A DNA stretch of 22,249 bases from Pseudomonadota bacterium. GTDB lineage: Bacteria > Pseudomonadota > Gammaproteobacteria > Halothiobacillales > Halothiobacillaceae. Below the pieces are notes generated by a model. The model was not told the DNA's origin. It did no database searches and was given only the letters and a program-made list of their open reading frames with translations. The stretch spans positions 1 to 22,249 of the forward strand of contig JAJYPA010000079.1 of assembly GCA_021795795.1 (NCBI GenBank), given 5' to 3'. The number at the start of each line of letters is the position of its first letter. The first letter of the stretch is position 1. Below are positions 13,466 to 22,227 of this stretch, in pieces. A program made the position numbers and the translations under genes.

Positions 13466-14721
13466 GCACGCCCGAGCTGCTCGCCGCCTACGACCCTCCC
13501 GCTGAATGGAAACGTGTTCGCCTTCGGTGGCTTTCTAGGCGCTATGCAGGAGGAACACCGGACACCAAAAACTCTGAGTACTGGGACCGCGGGCAGATTC
13601 CTTGGTTGAACTCTGGAGCGGTGAACCAAGGCACTATCACTGAGCCATCCGACTACATCACCGAACTTGCCTTGAAAGAATCCAGCGCGAAGTGGATTCC
13701 CCGAGGCGCATTAGTTATGGCTTTGGCCGGGCAAGGGAAGACAAAGGCAACTGTCGGATACCTAAATATTCGAGCCACGGGCAATCAGTCACTTGCAGCG
13801 ATAGTTCCGGAGAAGATCGACGGGAAATACCTTTATTGGTGGCTCAGCAGTCAGTATCTCCCGCTCCGCAACCTCTCTAGCCAAGACGGGCGCGATGGTT
13901 TGAACTTGGAGATGATCGGCAGCATTGTATGTCCGATTCCCCCGCTCGACACCCAGAAGCGGATTGCGCGGTTCCTGGATGAGAAGACGGCGCAGATCGA
14001 CGGGCTGACTGAGAAGAAGCACGCGCTGCTGAACCGGCTGGCCGAAAAGCGCCAGGCCCTCATAACCCGCGCCGTCACCAAGGGTCTCAACCCCGACGCC
14101 GCCATGAAACCCTCTGGCATCGACTGGCTCGGCGACATCCCCGCGCATTGGGAGGTGAAGCGCCTGAGCAGCTTTTGCGATTTTCAATCTGGTAAGGCCC
14201 ATGAGCCGTTTATCGAACCGGACGGCGTGTTCGTGTGCGTCAATGCGCGGTTTATTTCGACGGATGGTTTTGCAGAGAAGAGATGCACCGAGAATCTGAC
14301 ACCGGCAAGGCTAGGAGACATTCTGATGGTCATGAGCGACCTCCCGAATGGCAGAGCCCTCGCCCGGTCTTTCTTGGTCGATGACCGAGCACAATACGCT
14401 GTCAACCAACGAGTGTGCCGAATTAGGCCACAAAGAGGTCTCCCAGCCTATTACAGCTACCAGCTGAATCGAAATCCGCAGCTACTGGCATATGATGATG
14501 GAAAAGAACAAACACATTTGCCTAATTCTGCGTTTAAGCTGGTGCAGCTTCTCCAGCCTCCGGAAGAAGAACAACAGAATATTGTTACATACTTGGACGA
14601 AGTTGTTTCCATGCTACGGGCAACAGCGAAACATGTTGAGACCAGCGTAAATCGTCTTCGCGAGTACCGTTCCGCCCTAGTCACAATTGCTGTCACTGGA
14701 CAGATCGCGGAACTCCGATGA
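13462..14721 (+). CDS. hsdS: Type I restriction specificity subunit HsdS (419 aa)
   Basis: Two target recognition domains are separated by conserved helical spacers. TRD1 spans about residues 15-170. The central conserved region is PPLDTQKRIARFLDEKTAQI and RLAEKRQALITRAVTKGL (about 170-215). A second entry motif, IDWLGDIPAHWEVKRL, precedes TRD2 (about 220-370). The C-terminal spacer is PPEEEQQNIVTYLDE with VNRLREYRSALVTIAVTGQI. Each TRD should read one half of a bipartite target; the site cannot be predicted from sequence alone. The gene overlaps hsdM and the next gene by ATGA. Its TRDs look less GC-rich than the spacers, as expected for exchanged domains. Confidence 0.94.
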   Translation: MSTPELLAAYDPPAEWKRVRLRWLSRRYAGGTPDTKNSEYWDRGQIPWLNSGAVNQGTITEPSDYITELALKESSAKWIPRGALVMALAGQGKTKATVGYLNIRATGNQSLAAIVPEKIDGKYLYWWLSSQYLPLRNLSSQDGRDGLNLEMIGSIVCPIPPLDTQKRIARFLDEKTAQIDGLTEKKHALLNRLAEKRQALITRAVTKGLNPDAAMKPSGIDWLGDIPAHWEVKRLSSFCDFQSGKAHEPFIEPDGVFVCVNARFISTDGFAEKRCTENLTPARLGDILMVMSDLPNGRALARSFLVDDRAQYAVNQRVCRIRPQRGLPAYYSYQLNRNPQLLAYDDGKEQTHLPNSAFKLVQLLQPPEEEQQNIVTYLDEVVSMLRATAKHVETSVNRLREYRSALVTIAVTGQIAELR

Positions 14722-15329
14722 CCCTCGATGCCTCAACCTATTTCGGGCATCTCAAGGCCTATGTGAATGACCGCTACGTGATACACGACGGCACCGGAGA
14801 AGAAGTCGTTCTCCGGGAAAAGTACTTTCCGGCAATCGGAATGCGAGCCAAGACACGTAAGATACGCCTGCTGCTGTCAGGACCTGGACTCGCCTTCAAG
14901 CTGGACCATGACCAGGTCGAGCTGCAGCGGAAAAAGAGCAAGCCGGCGCTCTTCCACTTCCTCGACGACACGGCAAAGCCTTGGTCGAAGCGCTGCGATT
15001 TCGTGGTCTTCTATGTCAATGGCCGCGCTTTCTACGCCGATTGCATCGAATTCAAATCTAAAAGCCTGACCGCCGAGAAGATTGTCCCGCAACTCAGGGC
15101 CGGGATGTGCTGGGTTCACAGCCTGAAACGGACCATAGAGCACTATACGGGCGACAAGCGACGCATCCGGGTGCGCAAGTTTGTATTCGCCGAGAACGAG
15201 AATCCCGATGCGTATCTCGACCCAAATCGTCAACTCAAAGCCGATCCTTCCATTCGCTTCTATCACTTTGATGAGGTGAACGGTCAGCTAATCTCCGACC
15301 TACAGAACACCTCGATGCAGGAGATGTGA
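14718..15329 (+). CDS. Unknown hsd-operon protein with possible PD-(D/E)xK motif (203 aa)
   Basis: This gene is wedged between hsdS (4-nt overlap) and hsdR (3-nt gap), so it is made with the restriction enzyme. I do not recognise a named family. KRCDFVVFYVNGRAFYADCI followed by EFKSKSL places D94, E111 and K113 in a D...ExK arrangement on predicted beta strands, the core pattern of PD-(D/E)xK nucleases. A conserved-looking LSGPGLAFKLDHDQVELQ and a HFLDDTAKPW segment precede it. A preceding acidic residue and a following helix (AEKIVPQLRAGMCWV) also fit that fold. It could be an accessory nuclease, an anti-restriction or control factor, or a separate defence protein. The motif is an inference. 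Confidence 0.78.
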   Translation: MTLDASTYFGHLKAYVNDRYVIHDGTGEEVVLREKYFPAIGMRAKTRKIRLLLSGPGLAFKLDHDQVELQRKKSKPALFHFLDDTAKPWSKRCDFVVFYVNGRAFYADCIEFKSKSLTAEKIVPQLRAGMCWVHSLKRTIEHYTGDKRRIRVRKFVFAENENPDAYLDPNRQLKADPSIRFYHFDEVNGQLISDLQNTSMQEM

Positions 15330-15332
15330 ACT

Positions 15333-18300
15333 ATGCCTGGCCACACCGAACGGGATTTCGAGACAGCAATCGAGGCCGGGTTGACTGGCTCCGGAGGATA
15401 CGAGAAGCGAGACCCGAGCGCCTATAACGAAGCGCTAGCGCTCTTCCCAGAGGATGTGGCCACCTTTCTCAAGGACAGCCAAGCTACCAAGTGCATGGCG
15501 CTGGAGGCGCTGCTCGGGCCGAAGACGACCGCAACCGTTCTGGACAGCCTGTCGAAGGAACTTGAGTTCAAGGGCACGCTCCATGTCCTGCGGCACGGCT
15601 TCAAGTGCTACGGCAAGACGTTCCGCATGGCTTGGTTCCGACCCAACACCCGCATGAACCCGCAGGCGGCCGAGAACTACGCCAAAAACCGGCTGACCAT
15701 CACCCGCCAGGTCGCCTTCAACTCGCTAATGAAGAAGGCCGATGGCAAGAACCGGCGCTGCATCATCGACGTGATCCTCGCCGTCAACGGCATCCCCGTC
15801 GTCACTGCCGAGCTCAAGAACCCACTCACCGGACAGCGCGTGGCCGATGCAATGCGCCAGTACAAGACCGACCGGGACGAGCGCGATCTGCTCTTCGCGT
15901 TCAAGAGGCGCGCCTTGGTCCATTTTGCTGTGGACCCGGACGAGGTATGGATGACCACCCGGCTTAAAGGCAAGGAGACCCATTTCCTGCCCTTCAACCG
16001 GGGCAACAACCACGGTGCAGGCAATCCGCCCGTGGAAGACAATTGGAAGACCCATTATCTCTGGGATGAGGTGCTGCAGGCCGACAGCTTGCTGGAGATC
16101 CTGCAACGCTTCATGCACCTGGAAGTTAAGGAAAAGCAGGTCAAGACCGGTAAGGGCGTGCGCACGGTACGGAAGGAGACGATGATCTTTCCGCGCTACC
16201 ATCAGCTCGACGCGGTGCGGAAGCTTGTCGCGCACGCTCGGGCGCATGGTTCGGGCCGGAATTATCTGATCCAGCACTCGGCCGGCTCTGGCAAATCAAA
16301 CTCCATCGCCTGGCTAGCGCACCGGCTGGCCAGCCTGCACGACGGGCGGGACGAAAAAGTATTTAACTCCGTCATCGTCGTTACCGACCGGCGCGTCCTC
16401 GATCAGCAATTGCAGGCCACCATCTACCAGTTCGAGCACAAGACCGGCGTGGTCGAGAAGATCGATGAGGACACCCAGCAGCTCGCCCGCGCCCTGTCCC
16501 AAGGCACGCCCATTGTCATAACGACCATCCAGAAATTTCCCTTCATCTCGCAGGCGCTCTCGACACTGGAGAAGAAGGGCGGTGACGTGAAGATTACCAC
16601 GGAGAGCAAGCGCTTCGCGGTCATCGTCGATGAAGCGCACTCGTCCCAGAGCGGCGAGACCGCGACGGCGCTGAGGGGCATGTTGAACAAACACGGGATT
16701 GAAGCGGCCATCGCCGCGCAGATGTCCGAGGAGGAGGACGACGATCTTTCGGGCGAAGTCAAGGCGGCGGTGCTGCGCGATGCGCTCAAGCGCGCCCGGC
16801 AGCCGAACTTGAGCTTTTTCGCTTTCACGGCCACGCCGAAATTCAAGACCAAGGCCCTGTTCGATGAGCCCGGCCCGTTGGGTGTATCGCCTTTCCACGA
16901 GTACACCATGCGCCAGGCCATTGAGGAAGGCTTTATCATGGACGTGCTCGCGAACTACACCACGTACAAACGCTTTTTCGGCCTGATCAAGCAGGTCGAA
17001 AATGATCCCGATGTACCGCGCAAGAAGGCGGCCAAGGCCCTCACGCGCTACCTGGAACTCCATCCGGTCAATATCGAGCAGGTTGTGTCAGTCATCGTCG
17101 AACATTTCCGGCTCTATGTGATGCACGAACTCGGCGGGAGGGCGAAGGCGATGGTGGTCACCGGCTCGCGCTTGGCTGCCGTGAAGTACAAGCTCGCCTT
17201 CGATCGCTATATCAAGGAGCAGGGCTATACCGGTATCCGTTCGCTGGTGGCGTTCTCAGGGACTGTCGAAGACCCGGAAGACCCCGGTTCATCCTATACC
17301 GAGGTGTCGATGAACAACGGGCTTGCCGAAAGCGAGCTACCAGAGGCCTTCGAGCGCGACGATTACCGGGTGCTGCTGGTCGCCGAGAAGTATCAGACCG
17401 GCTTTGATCAGCCCCTGTTGCAGACCATGTATGTGGTGAAGCGGCTGGCCGGTGTGCAGGCGGTGCAGACCCTATCCAGGCTCAATCGCATCGCGCCCGG
17501 CAAGTCGCGCACCTTTGTCCTCGATTTTGCCAACGAGGATGAGGACATCTACCAGGCGTTCAAGCCTTACTACCAGACGACGCCCGTCGGCGAGAACGCC
17601 GATCCGCAGCGCCTCTCGGAGCTGCAGCACCGCCTGCTGGAGTGGGCCATCTTCACGTCGGCTGATGTGACCGCCTTCGCTGAAGTCTGGTACAGGCCCA
17701 AGCGTGACCACTCGGCGCGTGATCATAGGGTGATGAACGCCGTGCTTGATGCCGTCGTGCAGCGCTTCCAGGAACGTGATGAAGCCGAATGGGAGGAGTT
17801 TCGCGGCCAGTTGACAGCCTATCGAAACCTCTACGGCTTTTTGTCGCAGATCATCCCTTATCAGGACAGCGAGCACGAACGGCTCTATACCTTTGTTCGG
17901 AACCTCTTGGCGAAGCTTCCAACACCGGGAGATGGAGAGGCCTTTGTGCTGGATGACGAAATTGCGTTGCGTTATTTCCGATTGCAGCAGATGACCGAGG
18001 GCTCCATCGATCTCACACAGGGGGAGGCATATCCCCTCAAAGGGCCGACCGATGTCGGCACCAGCTGCGTCAGGGACGAACCGGTTGCCCTTTCGAGCCT
18101 CATCGACACCCTCAACGAGCGATTCGGCACCGACTTCACCGAGGCGGATCAACTGTTCTTCGATCAGATTCGGGCTTCGGCAGAAAACGACGAGAACATC
18201 GCAGAGGCAGCCCGCGCCAACAACTACGCCAACTTCGCTGCCTACTTCGATCGCATGCTGGATGAACTGTTCATCGCTCGCATGGAGGGCAACGAGGAGA

Positions 18301-18407
18301 TCTTCTCTCGGGTGATGACGGATACCGAATTTCGCTCAGCAGCCCATGAGCACCTAGCGCAGGAGATTTTCCGTCGGATACGAGAGCAAGAGCAACGCGC
18401 TGATTGA
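15333..18407 (+). CDS. hsdR: Type I restriction endonuclease/translocase subunit HsdR (1024 aa)
   Basis: Full-length HsdR. The N-terminal endonuclease has IIDVILAVNG (D146) and TAELKNP (E160, K162), the PD-(D/E)xK site of the family. The motor follows: Walker A SAGSGKSN at residues 316-323, TDRRVLDQQL at about 351-360, and DEAH box IVDEAHSSQSGE at 431-442. Later helicase motifs include FTATPKFKT and EKYQTGFDQPLLQTMYVVKRL with QTLSRLNRIAPGK. The C-terminal third is helical and should dock to the HsdM2S core. No key motif is missing, so the system looks active. It is the last gene of the rightward operon. Confidence 0.95.
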   Translation: MPGHTERDFETAIEAGLTGSGGYEKRDPSAYNEALALFPEDVATFLKDSQATKCMALEALLGPKTTATVLDSLSKELEFKGTLHVLRHGFKCYGKTFRMAWFRPNTRMNPQAAENYAKNRLTITRQVAFNSLMKKADGKNRRCIIDVILAVNGIPVVTAELKNPLTGQRVADAMRQYKTDRDERDLLFAFKRRALVHFAVDPDEVWMTTRLKGKETHFLPFNRGNNHGAGNPPVEDNWKTHYLWDEVLQADSLLEILQRFMHLEVKEKQVKTGKGVRTVRKETMIFPRYHQLDAVRKLVAHARAHGSGRNYLIQHSAGSGKSNSIAWLAHRLASLHDGRDEKVFNSVIVVTDRRVLDQQLQATIYQFEHKTGVVEKIDEDTQQLARALSQGTPIVITTIQKFPFISQALSTLEKKGGDVKITTESKRFAVIVDEAHSSQSGETATALRGMLNKHGIEAAIAAQMSEEEDDDLSGEVKAAVLRDALKRARQPNLSFFAFTATPKFKTKALFDEPGPLGVSPFHEYTMRQAIEEGFIMDVLANYTTYKRFFGLIKQVENDPDVPRKKAAKALTRYLELHPVNIEQVVSVIVEHFRLYVMHELGGRAKAMVVTGSRLAAVKYKLAFDRYIKEQGYTGIRSLVAFSGTVEDPEDPGSSYTEVSMNNGLAESELPEAFERDDYRVLLVAEKYQTGFDQPLLQTMYVVKRLAGVQAVQTLSRLNRIAPGKSRTFVLDFANEDEDIYQAFKPYYQTTPVGENADPQRLSELQHRLLEWAIFTSADVTAFAEVWYRPKRDHSARDHRVMNAVLDAVVQRFQERDEAEWEEFRGQLTAYRNLYGFLSQIIPYQDSEHERLYTFVRNLLAKLPTPGDGEAFVLDDEIALRYFRLQQMTEGSIDLTQGEAYPLKGPTDVGTSCVRDEPVALSSLIDTLNERFGTDFTEADQLFFDQIRASAENDENIAEAARANNYANFAAYFDRMLDELFIARMEGNEEIFSRVMTDTEFRSAAHEHLAQEIFRRIREQEQRAD

Positions 18408-18860
18408 TCCGTTGTACTGCTCTCAGGGCTAATCGACAGGGTTGGCGAAGTGGGCCGTCGGACCGCCCGTCATGCGCCTTGCTTGTTACGCAGCAAGCGG
18501 CGGCCGGGTTACAGCAGTGGCAACCTGACACACCGGGCAATGCTCCGACGGCCACGGCCACAAAACGGCCTTCACAACCTGCGCAATACCCTCGGTGCCC
18601 TCGTTCGGCTTGGGTTCTGTTCGTTGCCGCTTGCGCGGTGGCGCTGGCAGGCGCGGCTTGCGCCCAGCCTGCCGTGCCTCTGCACGGCGCTGCTTTCCTG
18701 CCCGTATAATTTGCGTGTGTAAATTGCCTCCGCTTGTTTTTGATCTTCCGCCCGCCCAGCGTGGCGCAGCGCGCGGGGCTTCAGTCGCGGGGCGGCGTCA
18801 GCTCCCCATACTCGCGCCACGCTTTCCGTCCCTCCCAAAGGGGCGCTCCCTAAACAATCC
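18408..18860. other. GC-rich convergent intergenic region, no supported gene
   Basis: About 450 nt lie between the convergent ends of hsdR and the GmrSD-like gene. Open frames exist on both strands, but none has a ribosome site plus a recognisable product. One plus-strand frame happens to read like a signal peptide (WVLFVAACAVALAGAACAQP), which I do not trust. CTTGCT at 18478-18483 with AGCAAG at 18492-18497 is a weak hairpin that might help end hsdR transcription. The length and composition suggest a decayed gene or old junction. Confidence 0.4.
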
Positions 18861-20756
18861 TTAAGGACGTGGACCAGGCCATATCTGCAGTGCAGCGTTA
18901 GCAAGCACCTCACCGCGCTTCGCAATCGCAGATTCATCCCACGCTTGGAGCGATATCAGGGGAATGTTGAGGCGTAGACTCGTGTTACCGATCAGCAGAT
19001 CTCTCTTGCTCCCAAAGGCAAAGTTCTGCGCTTCGCGGTTCACGCTAAGGTTGAGAAGAGTGAGATTCCCAAGCGTCGGGATGGCTGCTTGTCGCTGCGC
19101 AATCATTTTTTGCCGTTCGTTTGGTTCTTCGCCCGTTAGTACCAAGAGTTCGATCTCCGATGCCTCATGGGAGGTCACACTGAAATTGTCGGCTAGCAGC
19201 CAATGAGCAAACCAAGAACGGGGCATGATGTGGTCCACATCAAGGTTGCTGAGATTCGGCGCGGTAGGCTCTTCGCTTCGGACAGTGGTCCGCAAGTACC
19301 CCTCCAACTCGGTCAAGATGGCTCTTATCTTCGGCGCGTCTAACCTGCCGGGGTAGAGGCTTGACGAGAGGCACGCGGTTCGGAACTCGGCGTCGTGCGG
19401 CCACCGGGACGCCTCTCCGGCCAGTCCACCAAGCACTTTGCGGAGCGAGTTGGGGGTTACGCCAGAGATATGGAGTTGGCGCAATGTGTTCAGGAATACG
19501 TTGTTGTAATTCTTGTAGGTCAGCCCACAGACAGCGCGACGAACCACGTACGACACAAGGTCACCAAGCATTTCGTTCTTGTCTTCGTCGGTGATGGGCG
19601 AAGCTGAAATCATCAATGCCAGGGGATGCAGCGTCGTAATGTCGTAGCCTGCAATCCGCCTACCAAATTTAGCGATTGGGCTTGAGTCCGTACCGCTGAT
19701 TAACTCCCTGTAGTACTTCGCATATTCCGTGAGCGTGAGCAATTGTTTTTCGGCAGAAAGAGGCGGGTTGCCTGCGGTTGCGAATCGGCGGTACTCGTAA
19801 TAAAGGCGGCCAAGATCGACTTCATTATGTAATTCCGCCTGTAGGGACGCATGAATTAACCACTCTAGCCGGGGTTTCTTGATTCGACCTCGCCTCTGTT
19901 CGATAGTCCAGTATTCGGTTTCAAATGGCGACCATAGTGTTTCGTAAAGAGATTCCGAGTCGGCACCATCGCGATCCGCGCGCATGAACAGGTAATTCCT
20001 GATTAGGTCTGTCGCATAGAGTTGTGCTCCACGCCCATTCAGCGTTTCGAATATTATTTGTGCATCGTCATCCTCTTCGAGCACGATGGACACGATTTTA
20101 AGATCGCGAAGGATGGCAAGTATGAGGGCTTCCGCGCGGGCCGCTACCTGATCCGGTTCGGTGGAAAGCCATGCGTCAAACCACCGAGTGAAGCACCATA
20201 GCGCCGCTAACGCAGGGGGATGATCAATGCCAATCCTCCGCAGTTCACCGGACTGTGTGAAATGTGCAGGAAACCGGCTGCGAAGTTCATCAAGGTTTCG
20301 CGCTTCCATGGAAAGCGTGAAACTCTGCCGGTCCCGGAAGGTTGGCCAAACCTTGAACTGTTCTACTGTCGGATTGCGCATAGTGTCGGGATTACCGTTC
20401 TTGACACACTCAATGACTATGGTCATCAATGTCGCTTGACCATTACGCTTCAAACTCAGCAACACTGATGCTAGGACGAACTGTAGTGTCGTTAAACGTT
20501 GTTGCCCATCGATAATGTGGAAAACATCAACCCCTTTGAGCCCTTCTCTGGGTTGAGGGTCCAGGACAACGGCACCAAGGAAATGCGGTGTCGCTTTTCC
20601 GCCGGAAAGGCGAGATTCAGCCTTCTCCCTGATGTCTTCCCAGAGTTGTTCCCATTGGTCTTCCAGTGTCCAGACGTAGGCCCGCTGATAGAAGGGGACG
20701 CAGTACTGACGGCGATCCTGAAAGACGTCTTTTATTGTTATGGTTTCCGACTTCAT
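18861..20756 (-). CDS. GmrSD-like DUF262-DUF1524 type IV restriction enzyme (631 aa)
   Basis: A single-chain GmrS/GmrD fusion. The DUF262 part has VPFYQRAYVW at residues 20-29 and IIDGQQRLTTL at 81-91, the NTP-dependent ParB-like site. The DUF1524 part has LDVDHIMPRSW (H509) and LGNLTLLN (about 563-570), the His-Me/HNH nuclease motif. Family members such as GmrSD cut DNA carrying modified, for example glucosylated hydroxymethyl, cytosine; DUF262-DUF1524 proteins also act with phosphorothioate or BREX systems. Here there is no such partner nearby, so a stand-alone type IV enzyme is likely. The ATG has GGGAG 9 nt upstream and lies 31 nt after the integrase gene, so it may be transcribed with it. 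Confidence 0.88.
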   Translation of the reverse strand: MKSETITIKDVFQDRRQYCVPFYQRAYVWTLEDQWEQLWEDIREKAESRLSGGKATPHFLGAVVLDPQPREGLKGVDVFHIIDGQQRLTTLQFVLASVLLSLKRNGQATLMTIVIECVKNGNPDTMRNPTVEQFKVWPTFRDRQSFTLSMEARNLDELRSRFPAHFTQSGELRRIGIDHPPALAALWCFTRWFDAWLSTEPDQVAARAEALILAILRDLKIVSIVLEEDDDAQIIFETLNGRGAQLYATDLIRNYLFMRADRDGADSESLYETLWSPFETEYWTIEQRRGRIKKPRLEWLIHASLQAELHNEVDLGRLYYEYRRFATAGNPPLSAEKQLLTLTEYAKYYRELISGTDSSPIAKFGRRIAGYDITTLHPLALMISASPITDEDKNEMLGDLVSYVVRRAVCGLTYKNYNNVFLNTLRQLHISGVTPNSLRKVLGGLAGEASRWPHDAEFRTACLSSSLYPGRLDAPKIRAILTELEGYLRTTVRSEEPTAPNLSNLDVDHIMPRSWFAHWLLADNFSVTSHEASEIELLVLTGEEPNERQKMIAQRQAAIPTLGNLTLLNLSVNREAQNFAFGSKRDLLIGNTSLRLNIPLISLQAWDESAIAKRGEVLANAALQIWPGPRP

Positions 20757-20787
20757 TTTCTCTGTCTCCCTGTTTCTGCGCCCCGAG

Positions 20788-21987
20788 CTACGCTTTCTTG
20801 TGTAACGGGATTACTTCCGCCCCAGCCTTGAGCTTGTCGAGATAATCTGCCCATTGCTGCATCATGGCCCGGCGTTCCTTGAGGAACTTGGTCCGGTTAT
20901 AGGCTGTGCCGAGCGCATCCGGGACACGGTGGGCAAGCTGATGTTCGATGACGTCAGGCTTTACGTCCAATTCCTGATGCAAAATTGTCCGCGCCATGGC
21001 GCGAAAGCCGTGGCCTGTGATCTCGGTTTTGGTGTCGTAACCCATGCGCCGCAGGGCGGCGTTGACGGCGGCTTCGCTCATGGGCTTTTTTGGATCGCGC
21101 CCAGGAAAGACGAAGCGCCCGCACCCGGTGAGTGGGTGCAAATCTTGCAAGATGGCAACCGCCTGCGCCGCCAAGGGCACCAAGTGTTCGCTCTTGGTCT
21201 TGGTGACGGTGTAGCGCCACTCCGCCTTGTCGATGTCGAACTGGTCCCACTCGGCCTTGCGAAGCTCCCCAGGGCGCACAAAGAACAGCGGGGCGAGTTT
21301 CAAGGCACACTGCACCACAAACGTCCCCCGGAAGCCGTCGATGGCGCGTAGCAGTTCGCCGACCTTGTGTGGCTCGGTGATGGCGGCGAAGTGTTCATGT
21401 CGAGCCGGGGCCAGCGCCCCGCGAAGATCGCCGGACGGGTCGCGGTCGGCGCGCCCGGTGGCGACGGCGTAGCGGAATATCTGTCCGCAATTCTGGTGCG
21501 CGCGGTGCGCCGTGTCGATCGCGCCCCGGTCCTCGATGCGGCGGAGCACACCCAAGAGCGCGGACGGGGTGATTTCCTTTATCGGCTTCCCTCCGATCCA
21601 GGCGAAAACGTCCTTCTCTAAGCGCTGGATGATCTTGCTTGCGTGCGACGGTGCCCAATCCGGGGAATACCTGGCAAACCATTCTCGGGCCACCGTCTCG
21701 AAACTGCTGGCGTCGCTGTACTTTTGCGCCTTGCGGGCTTCGCTTGGATCTACACCCCCCGCCAACAAAGTTCGGGCATCGTCGCGCCGAGCACGGGCGT
21801 CCTTGAGGTTCACATCAGGATAGGCCCCCAAGGCCAAGAGCTTCTCCCGCCCCCGGATGCGGTATTTAAGCCGCCAGAGCTTTCCGCCGCTGGTGGCGAC
21901 CAATAGGAATAGTCCTCCGGTATCGGCGAGCTTATAGGGCTTCTGGTGGGGCTTGGCGTTGCGGATCGCGGTGTCTGTCAGCGGCAT
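20788..21987 (-). CDS. int: P4-type tyrosine integrase (399 aa)
   Basis: It begins MPLTDTAIRNAKPHQKPYKL, the DUF4102 arm-binding domain (residues 1-90). A SAM-like core-binding domain follows (95-180). The catalytic domain carries R238 (VRPGELRKAEW), H326 and R329 (HGFRAM), H353 (IEHQLAH) and the nucleophile Y363 (TAYNRTKF). All catalytic residues are present, so it should be active. It lies beside the tRNA-Ala gene, whose 3' end is the expected target. C-rich arm-type repeats overlap its start codon and lie upstream, suggesting autoregulation by its own product. Confidence 0.95.
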   Translation of the reverse strand: MPLTDTAIRNAKPHQKPYKLADTGGLFLLVATSGGKLWRLKYRIRGREKLLALGAYPDVNLKDARARRDDARTLLAGGVDPSEARKAQKYSDASSFETVAREWFARYSPDWAPSHASKIIQRLEKDVFAWIGGKPIKEITPSALLGVLRRIEDRGAIDTAHRAHQNCGQIFRYAVATGRADRDPSGDLRGALAPARHEHFAAITEPHKVGELLRAIDGFRGTFVVQCALKLAPLFFVRPGELRKAEWDQFDIDKAEWRYTVTKTKSEHLVPLAAQAVAILQDLHPLTGCGRFVFPGRDPKKPMSEAAVNAALRRMGYDTKTEITGHGFRAMARTILHQELDVKPDVIEHQLAHRVPDALGTAYNRTKFLKERRAMMQQWADYLDKLKAGAEVIPLHKKA

Positions 21988-22039
21988 TTGGGGGTATCGT
22001 CCTTGGGCGAGACGCCATGTACCCCCAAATATACCCCCA
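21987..22039. promoter_or_regulatory. Integrase arm-type sites overlapping the int start
   Basis: TTTGGGGGTA at 21987-21996 is an exact inverted copy of TACCCCCAAA at 22020-22029. The latter begins the 20-bp C-rich element (22020-22039) that recurs at 163-182 near the left end. The inverted copy begins on the last base of the integrase ATG, so binding there could block both transcription and translation of int. Function is inferred from position and repetition. Confidence 0.55.
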
Positions 22040-22082
22040 TAAACCCCCGGATGCTACCGGATAACCTCGGGCAGCGCGGGAC

Positions 22083-22127
22083 AAAAAAGAGCCGGAAGCC
22101 TTTTCTTTCCCAGGGTTCCCGGCCCTT
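22083..22127 (-). terminator. Terminator-like hairpin downstream of tRNA-Ala
   Basis: Read on the minus strand, AAGGGCCGG pairs with CCGGCTCTT (nine pairs, one G-U) around a loop of about 27 nt, directly followed by a run of six T at 22083-22088. It lies 25 nt past the tRNA 3' end and before the integrase, so it could isolate the tRNA transcript from int. The large loop lowers confidence. Confidence 0.5.
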
Positions 22128-22151
22128 CTCGGATGTTTCTGGATGGGAAAA

Positions 22152-22227
<76 letters not shown>

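Noticed and set aside
18404..18709. Plus-strand frame ending in a signal-peptide-like stretch
   Set aside because: The hydrophobic run comes late in the frame, there is no ribosome site, and the upstream part is low-complexity GC-rich sequence. Chance reading of a GC-rich gap is more likely.
18705..18710. Perfect TATAAT on the plus strand
   Set aside because: No acceptable -35 lies 16-18 nt upstream and no plus-strand gene follows before the convergent gene.
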